Source: Geosiphon pyriformis (Eukaryota > Glomeromycota > Glomeromycetes > Archaeosporales > Geosiphonaceae). Taken from it: a stretch of 64,000 nt of DNA. Within the stretch, counting starts at the first letter, position 1. Every line of letters starts with the position of its first letter. Both the position numbers and the translations under genes were made by a program. Below, in pieces: positions 58,529 to 64,000 of the stretch. Under the pieces are notes generated by a model. It worked only from the letters and a program-made list of their open reading frames with translations, was not told where the DNA came from and did not search any database. Where the stretch lies: positions 395,277-459,276 of the forward strand of contig JAAOMT010000176.1 of the NCBI GenBank assembly GCA_016748015.1, written 5' to 3'.

Positions 58529-59416
58529 TGTTACTTATAGAAATATAGGAAATATATTAGCATACTTATTAGTCAATCAGAAGTAAGTATAATAAATGTG
58601 GAATTCCAGGATTCCTCTCAGGAATTGCAGGATTCCAGGATTCCTCTCAGGAATTGCAGGATTCCAGGAATTTCAAGATTCCCTAACAAGGAATTGTAGA
58701 ATTCCAGAATTCCAAGATTCCTCTCAAAGGAATTGCAGGATTCCAGGAATTTCAGGATTCCTGTCATGAAGAATCAAGGAATTGAGGAATCCCAATTATG
58801 TATATATAATGGTAGTGTTAGAAACAGAAAAGACAGAATCGATATCACAGAATCCTTAACCAAGAAACAAAATCATCAAATAAATAATTATTTCATATCT
58901 CAATTCACTCTCCACTATCAACACTTCATGTTGATAGTAATTGATACTTAACCACACTAGAACAATAGCTCTTGATCATGGCTATTGATAGAATACTAAA
59001 TTGCTGAACTGCCTAGGCTTATTTATTTTCTTTTATTTCTTTTATTTATTTTATTTGCTTTGATTGTTGTGTATACTAATTAATTAAAAGATTAAGCACG
59101 GAGTTATTGACGTCAAGAATAGCCTGGTAAAAGACCCAGAAATAAGGGTAGGATTTTATATATTATTAGATAGCTTACCAGAAGGGCACGATTACCAGAC
59201 TAAATCTGGCCACCATGCTGAGAAAAAAATTGGGAAAACTTTTGGAAAGATACACCTACTATCGACACTATTGAATCTCTGTCTATTATACAAAAGACTC
59301 CATCAAAACTTTTAGATACAACATTTTGCAGAACCTCATCCACGGAAGTAGCTTTTTTTAAGCACCAAATTACGGGTTGTTATTTAATTCAACAGCCAAA
59401 ATAATCACCTGTAACA
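58529..59416 (+). repeat. 3' LTR of element 1 (family A)
   Basis: 888 bp, TGTTACTTATAG...CACCTGTAACA. Differs from the 5' LTR mostly by C/T and G/A changes and by an added U3 repeat unit (58600-58670). TATATATA box at 58799-58807. Confidence 0.94.
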
Positions 59417-60823
59417 ATGCTTACTAGTGAAACCAGCAGCCAAATGAGAATCTGAATGTCACACCAAAGAAGATCTGAACCAATCAATGTCCAAACGCAA
59501 GCTTTCTATCATAATCCGAGAGCTCGAACCCATCTCCTATCGTGTACAATGAACAGATCGGAACACATCATGGACAAAATGTCTAGAATTACCAAATACC
59601 GCAGTATCACCAGCCATTAAAAACCACTCACTGATAGAAGGAGGTAGGTGCAAGTTAGAAAAAGCAGCAGCCTTAGCTAAAGCATCAGCACGCTCATTGC
59701 CTAAGACACCCGAATGGCCCTTAATTTTAATCCAACTAACATCCAAGTTTTTGCGATGAATGACATTGGCGATGTAACAACACTCAATCCAACAACAATT
59801 CCTAAAATCAGGGCCAGCCGATAAAGACTCCAACCTGCAAGCATCAATAGCCGCCTGGCTGTCCAAGAACAAATCTACCGAACAAAAGGAAAGAACACAC
59901 TCAAGAGCTAAAGCAATGGCCTGCAGCTCCACCAAAGTAGAAAAAACCACACCAGAAATTCTCACACCCAGACCCAAATCAATGTCCTCAAAGAAAACTG
60001 CAGCACCAGCCAACATGTCAACCATGCCCAAGTTACTCAAAGACCCATCAGTGTACACAGAGAGATAGGTGACATCCACACCCAACAGATTGTGACAAAC
60101 AACACCAAAACCAAGAGACTGATGGATGTTATAAGAACTATCAACACCATTATGAGTGGAATGACCAGAAGGAGAAGCTATATCACCAAGAAAATAAACA
60201 GAGAGATCAAACCAGGAGGGGACTGGGCCACAGGAGTCCAGTCTCTTCCAATGCTTGAAAGTCTTCCAATCAAAAACAATGCCATTCCAGTTACAAAGCT
60301 GTTTCACAAAAGCAATACCATAATGCCTGAGAGAGGAGACACATTTGAAGAAAATTTTCTCACTGAGTACCAAAGACATAGGAGTACCACATCAAAGACA
60401 AAAAACACCAGCCAGAAAGCCACCCAAAGACAAATTACATTCAGAAAAAATATGAACTACACTTGCCAAAAAGTTGTTTGAAGGGCTGACTCTAACACAA
60501 ACAGAAAACAACAAAGGGTGACGAGGACTCCAGTTGAGAACCTGGAGATTATAAGACCTATGAAAGAACAAACGACCTAAAACACCAACCAAATTCACAA
60601 AAGCAATAACAGAAGCTGACTTGCTCTTAGCCTGAATCTGCTCAAAAGTCTTTAAATTGTACAAGGAAGGATGATGAAGTGCATCATTGGGAAAGTCCAG
60701 AGGCAGCCCAGATTTGGACTTCAGGCCCTTGCAAATCAAAGTGTCCCACTTATTACACACACTGAGAGGAATAAAACTGAACTGAATTCTGTAGCTGATG
60801 ATGGGAAAGAGAACTGAAGACAC
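59417..60823 (-). pseudogene. LINE B ORF2, RT C-terminal part and RNase H
   Basis: Frame 60823-60392 (NKWDTLICKGLKSKSGLPLD, SLSNNFL-like blocks), a TGA-type stop near 60390, then 60379-59537: 280 open codons with RNase H motifs LSVYTDGSLSNLGMVD (Asp), STLVELQAIALALE (Glu), DLFLDSQAAIDAC (Asp), GHSGVLGNERADALAK (His/Asp). All four RNase H acidic positions are present. Cut at 59417 by element 1 in the sequence AAGFTSK. Confidence 0.9.
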
Positions 60824-62454
60824 TAAATAAGCAAACTGTTTTCTAAAATAACCTTTCTCAGAATGAAATTGACAAAAAACTGAATGTCTGAATGCGCCTT
60901 AACCAAGCTAGGCTTCGAAAGACCATCAGAAGATAAAAAAATACCCAGATAATAATAAGGTTCACCTCTTTTAGTGATGGAAATTGGCATACCACTAATA
61001 GTTAGATAAGAAGCAGCAACCCAACAGTTGATAGAAATGGCCACAGTCTTGTCATTGTTTATCGAAATGTCATTCAAATGAAAGAACTCACTAGCAACAT
61101 TGAGGATGTGTTGTGTAGCAGCTTGGCTGCTACTGACCCAGATAGTATCATCAACAAAAGCACTAGCGGCCAGAAACGATGACAGCCCAGCTTGAGATTC
61201 CACCCAGCCAGTCTTAGAAACAAAATGAGAAATCAACTTGTAACCACAAACACTTTTTTGTCTCTTAACCTCACACAAAAGCAAGTCATAAAATATGCGC
61301 CAGAGAAGTGGTGAAAAAACTTCCCCCTGATTCAATCCATTGTGAACATAATATCCATTAGTTAAACCAAAATCTGTCATTATTTTATTAGTGCAACCAT
61401 TATAAATGCCACCAAAAAATCTGATGAATTTGTCACATATTTTGATCTTAATCAAACTCCTCTTGAAATGTTCCCAACCAACAGAATTATAAGTTTTGCG
61501 CATATCCTGTAAAACCAGCCACAACTTTCGGTTCTTTTCCAAAGCATCTTCGATTACCGAACCAATAGTGAAGATAGGTAATTGAGTAGACGTACCTTTC
61601 AGAACAGAGAAATTGTCCCCGCGGAGAACATCAAAAGTGCTACAAGCCAGAGAGATCTGATCTGAAAAAATCTTGGAAAGAACCTTGCGAGCTGTTTCAA
61701 TTAAAGCAATAGGACAGGTATTTATAAGAATCCCCTCCCACTTATAAAGTTTAGGGATTATTGAGACCCAGGCTTCCCTCCAAGGTCCAGATATTGACTC
61801 ACAATCCAAACAGAAATTCAAGAGCACCAAAAGCATATCCAAGATTGCCTTGTCACAGTGTTTCCAAAGTTCATTAGTGATATCAGAAAGACCAGCCGTT
61901 TTTCCATTGGACAAATTTGAAATAACACCAAACATCTCATCAAAACTGATTGAATGTATTACATCAGAGAAGGCACCATCAAAGACATGATCCAAAGGCC
62001 GAAACTGCCTTGCCCAATCACCAGAGATATCAGAAGCCACCACACGTCTCTTAGTCCAACCCTTCATAATTCCATTCACCTTAGATTTAACCAAATCAGG
62101 CTCCAAGACCAACTTCCCATCATCCACCAAATGATCCAACACCACTTTATGAACAGGACACTTCAAAACACTCCTAATGGTGTAACCTTTATTCATCTCA
62201 AAACTCTCCATTCTCTTCTCAATAGCCTGCCTTATACAAGATTCTTCAGCACGCTTAGATTCCAATAACTTAGAAGAGCAGTAAGACTTTCTCACCTTAG
62301 CCAGCCCAGAACAGATCACATCAAAGCTGGTGCCAGAAAGAAACAGAGCTTTCACTAATGAAGCACTCACAGAATTAAGTCTGTCCCAAGTATCCAACAA
62401 CGAGGCAAAATCCCTACCAGAAACCAACCAAGAAGCCTTCACCAGTTTAGACAC
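60823..62454 (-). CDS. LINE B ORF2, reverse transcriptase (543 open codons)
   Basis: Core of the LINE polymerase, unbroken for 543 codons. Pre-RT linker with EKRMESFEMNKGYTIRSVLK; RT: SNGKTAGLSDITNELWKHCD, WREAWVSIIPKLYKWEG, CPIALIETARKVLSKIFSDQ, LVLQDMRKTYNSVGW, HNGLNQGEVFSPLLWRIFYD, catalytic ASAFVDDTIWVSSSQ (about 61165-61125), EFFHLNDISINNDKTVAISI, YYLGIFLSSDGLSKPSLVKA. Shifts by one base to the next segment near 60830. Upstream it is separated only by one TGA from the endonuclease frame. Listed as CDS because the frame is long and intact, although the element as a whole is interrupted. Confidence 0.9.
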   Translation of the reverse strand: MSKLVKASWLVSGRDFASLLDTWDRLNSVSASLVKALFLSGTSFDVICSGLAKVRKSYCSSKLLESKRAEESCIRQAIEKRMESFEMNKGYTIRSVLKCPVHKVVLDHLVDDGKLVLEPDLVKSKVNGIMKGWTKRRVVASDISGDWARQFRPLDHVFDGAFSDVIHSISFDEMFGVISNLSNGKTAGLSDITNELWKHCDKAILDMLLVLLNFCLDCESISGPWREAWVSIIPKLYKWEGILINTCPIALIETARKVLSKIFSDQISLACSTFDVLRGDNFSVLKGTSTQLPIFTIGSVIEDALEKNRKLWLVLQDMRKTYNSVGWEHFKRSLIKIKICDKFIRFFGGIYNGCTNKIMTDFGLTNGYYVHNGLNQGEVFSPLLWRIFYDLLLCEVKRQKSVCGYKLISHFVSKTGWVESQAGLSSFLAASAFVDDTIWVSSSQAATQHILNVASEFFHLNDISINNDKTVAISINCWVAASYLTISGMPISITKRGEPYYYLGIFLSSDGLSKPSLVKAHSDIQFFVNFILRKVILENSLLI

Positions 62455-62517
62455 AAGTAGCTCAAGTCTATGAAACCAGAAAGATACCTTATTAAAAACA
62501 CAATTGAAACCCTTAAA

Positions 62518-63450
62518 TCATTTTTTTTTGAACGTTTCACCAGCTGAAAAAACCATAACCTTATGAACAATATCCCATATTGCATCCAGATCAGAAAACT
62601 GCATAGCCACAACATACTCATCCAAGAACATAACCACATTAGCAGCCATAGCATTCCTGAATTCTGACCACTTAATCTTATTGGCATCTTTGATATCATA
62701 CTTCCAATAATCTTTATTAGCTTGTTTACACAGTAAATTTAGCTGAACATCGAGCAGGCCACCCAGTCTCACAGAAACATAAACGGCTTTGTGATTGGTA
62801 TCAAAATATTTCTCAATGCCATCCACACCACAATCCACTACCACTCCAGCCAAATTAGAGGAAACAAACACATAGTCAATTGTCTTAGTGATACTATAAG
62901 AATTGCACCAAGTAGGTGACTTTACAAGAGAGCTCCTCCCCAGAGAGTTAATCAAACCCAAATCAAAACATTTTTTAAAGCTGGCACATTTGTGCAAACC
63001 ATCCTCATTAAAATCACCACCAAGAATAACAAAAGAAGACTTATTAACGGCTTTAGCAATAAGAGAGTTGATCTTACCAGCCTGAGAAAACCAAGCCACC
63101 AATGAAGCACCAGCATAGAGCCCCAAAATAGACACCAAAAATTTATTTTTGAAAAGCAACTTGATGGATAAGAGCTAACCAGACACCTCAAAAATCTTGC
63201 AGACATGCTTTGCTAAAGAAGAATTCACGACGATTAACACCCCAGCATCCGAAGAACCAGAATCCAGATCAGAAGCAAAAACTTGAACACCATCAAATTT
63301 GTCGGCTAACCATGGGTGAACTTTCCTTTTAAGCTTTGACTCTGTGAAAATAGAAACCAAATTATTCATATCTTTGTGCCAACAAATGACATCATCTTGC
63401 TTCGCAGGATTGTTCAACCCATGAACATTACATGTAGCAATTTTTTATAC
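62518..63450 (-). pseudogene. LINE B ORF2, APE-type endonuclease
   Basis: Frame 63417-63175 (NNPAKQDDVICWHKDMNNLV, FTESKLK with catalytic Glu, DKFDGVQVFASDLDSGSSDA), one TAG, then 63159-62518 (LLFKNKFLVSILGLYAGASL, SSFVILGGDFNEDGLHKC with catalytic Asp/Asn, SPTWCNSYSITKTIDYVFVS, DTNHKAVYVSV with the His). Ends KKK-TGA-FKG (Trp to stop) before RT. Catalytic residues are all present. Confidence 0.9.
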
Positions 63451-63458
63451 CAGACTAT

Positions 63459-63721
63459 TCATTGAGAAAGAGGGAGAGGAAAAGCACCACCTGCCAAAGC
63501 CAAACTATCCAAGTGCGCTAATAGGCTTATGACTGAAGCAGAAAGATCTTCCAACATGTTTTCTAATTTTACAACTTCAGATGAGGCAGTTGAACCAAGA
63601 ATGGCAGCAGTCTTGTCACTAGTGGCATCACCTAAACCCATTCCCATTACTATATCCTCTCCTTGATTCTGTAATGGGAAGTCACCAGCAGCTGACGTCC
63701 AGGACTAGGCTGGGAAACTGC
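63459..63721 (-). pseudogene. LINE B ORF1, C-terminal part
   Basis: Reads QNQGEDIVMGMGLGDATSDK, AAILGSTASSEVVKLENMLE, DLSASVISLLAHLDSL and ends PLPLSQ-stop just upstream of the endonuclease frame. Leu-rich heptads suggest a coiled coil. The N-terminal part is beyond the LTR at 63722. Confidence 0.75.
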
Positions 63722-64000
63722 TGTTACCAGTAGAATTTTAGCTATTAATTAGCATGAAATTTCCTTTATAATTCCTATCATTAATTAGCATATATTATTA
63801 TCGTTTCGAATTTCACTTATTATTTAATCAAATTAGCAATTATCATCATTTAATCAATAACCCGATTTGGACCATAGAAATTGAGATGATCAATTTACAC
63901 AATACCCTGAACCATATAACATAGCCAAAATTCGCCGAAATTAATGAAAATTGGCCGAAATAATTCATAGTTCAGCGAAATAACTTGTAGTTCGCCGAAA
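63722..64000 (+). repeat. Family B LTR, first 279 bp, young copy leaving the window
   Basis: TGTTACCAGTAGAATTTTAG onward, matching the 45515 solo LTR block by block but keeping several CpG sites in TTCGCCGAAA and GGCCGAAA motifs. It interrupts LINE B ORF1. Whether it is a solo LTR or the edge of a full element cannot be told. Confidence 0.88.

Larger units (their letters stand above)
49234..59416 (+). mobile_element. Element 1: Ty3/gypsy retrotransposon with dUTPase and ORF3 (LTR family A)
   Basis: 10183 bp, LTRs 49234-50105 and 58529-59416, internal order primer site, Gag, protease, Cys-rich region, dUTPase, RT/RNase H, integrase, ORF3, polypurine tract. Inserted in LINE B. Flanks acac (49230-49233) and atgc (59417-59420) differ by two transitions, but removing the element plus four bases restores the LINE B frame, so a mutated 4 bp duplication is likely. 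It is the least damaged of the family A copies: RT YLDD and integrase DDE are intact, while the protease triad reads DSS and about a dozen stops are present. Confidence 0.95.
48452..63721 (-). mobile_element. LINE B: Tad-like LINE with few defects, split by element 1
   Basis: Minus strand, in two pieces: 63721-59417 and 49233-48452, interrupted by element 1. Order: ORF1 C-terminus, APE endonuclease, RT, RNase H, [element 1], CCHC knuckle, C-terminal domain, ~120 bp 3' UTR, short A tail (48452-48467). Only a handful of stops and one frameshift (about 60830) are visible, and base composition is far less AT-rich than LINE A or C, so it is a young copy. Its 5' end is outside the window because an LTR interrupts ORF1 at 63722. 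Confidence 0.92.

Noticed and set aside
61954-62268. Plus-strand 104-codon frame
   Set aside because: Antisense shadow of the LINE B RT frame.
63460-63721. LINE B as a 5'-truncated copy ending at 63721
   Set aside because: The ORF1 reading continues right up to 63721 and stops exactly at an LTR TGTTAC terminus, so it is interrupted, not truncated.
48093-64000. The LTR pieces at 48093 and 63722 as the two LTRs, or two halves, of one element around LINE B
   Set aside because: Both begin at LTR base 1 and both run in plus orientation, but the left one is much more decayed; they cannot be halves of one LTR nor a same-age pair.

Overview
This is a eukaryotic window, most likely from the nuclear genome of an arbuscular mycorrhizal fungus (Glomeromycotina; Gigaspora- or Rhizophagus-like). 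Three things point there: fungal-type genes split by many 65-100 nt GT-AG introns, TKL-type kinases with an N-terminal Cys-rich ribbon of the kind expanded in these fungi, and long Tad-like LINEs and Ty3/gypsy elements in a very AT-rich background. The species assignment is inference.

Layout. (1) 1-4.0 kb is a small island of conserved genes, both on the minus strand: the 5' half of the AP-2 mu adaptin gene (runs off the left edge) and a complete eight-exon CDK9/Bur1 kinase gene. (2) About 4.1-34.7 kb is one very old plus-strand LINE (LINE A) split by nested insertions: two solo LTRs, then a 20.8 kb Ty3/gypsy block (element 2, 10790-31608). Element 2 itself carries a solo LTR in gag and a complete minus-strand Ty3/gypsy element of another LTR family (element 3, 16567-26422) in its dUTPase. 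(3) 34.7-43.8 kb is an AT-rich tract holding a head-to-head pair of related TKL kinases: one apparently complete (38.1-39.7 kb, minus) and one broken (42.8-43.8 kb, plus). A 122 bp GC-rich LINE tail with a 9 bp target duplication lies at 36.1 kb. (4) 43.8-64 kb is another nest: a decayed minus-strand LINE C split by LTR debris, then a much fresher minus-strand LINE B, itself split by a nearly complete Ty3/gypsy element (element 1, 49234-59416, plus) and by another LTR that begins at 63722 and leaves the window.

The three Ty3/gypsy elements share an unusual plan: LTR - TT spacer + TGGTG primer site - Gag (capsid, zinc knuckle) - aspartic protease - Cys-rich region - dUTPase - RT/RNase H - integrase with GPY/F module - stop - a separate ORF3 where env would lie, ending at the polypurine tract. 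The Cys-rich region, the dUTPase between protease and RT, and ORF3 are conserved between two LTR families; these are the best candidates for something undescribed. Almost all coding damage is G:C to A:T transition (TGG to TGA/TAG, CGA to TGA, CAA to TAA, catalytic DD to NN). This fits a cytosine-deamination or RIP-like decay, strongest in LINE A and LINE C and weakest in LINE B and element 1.
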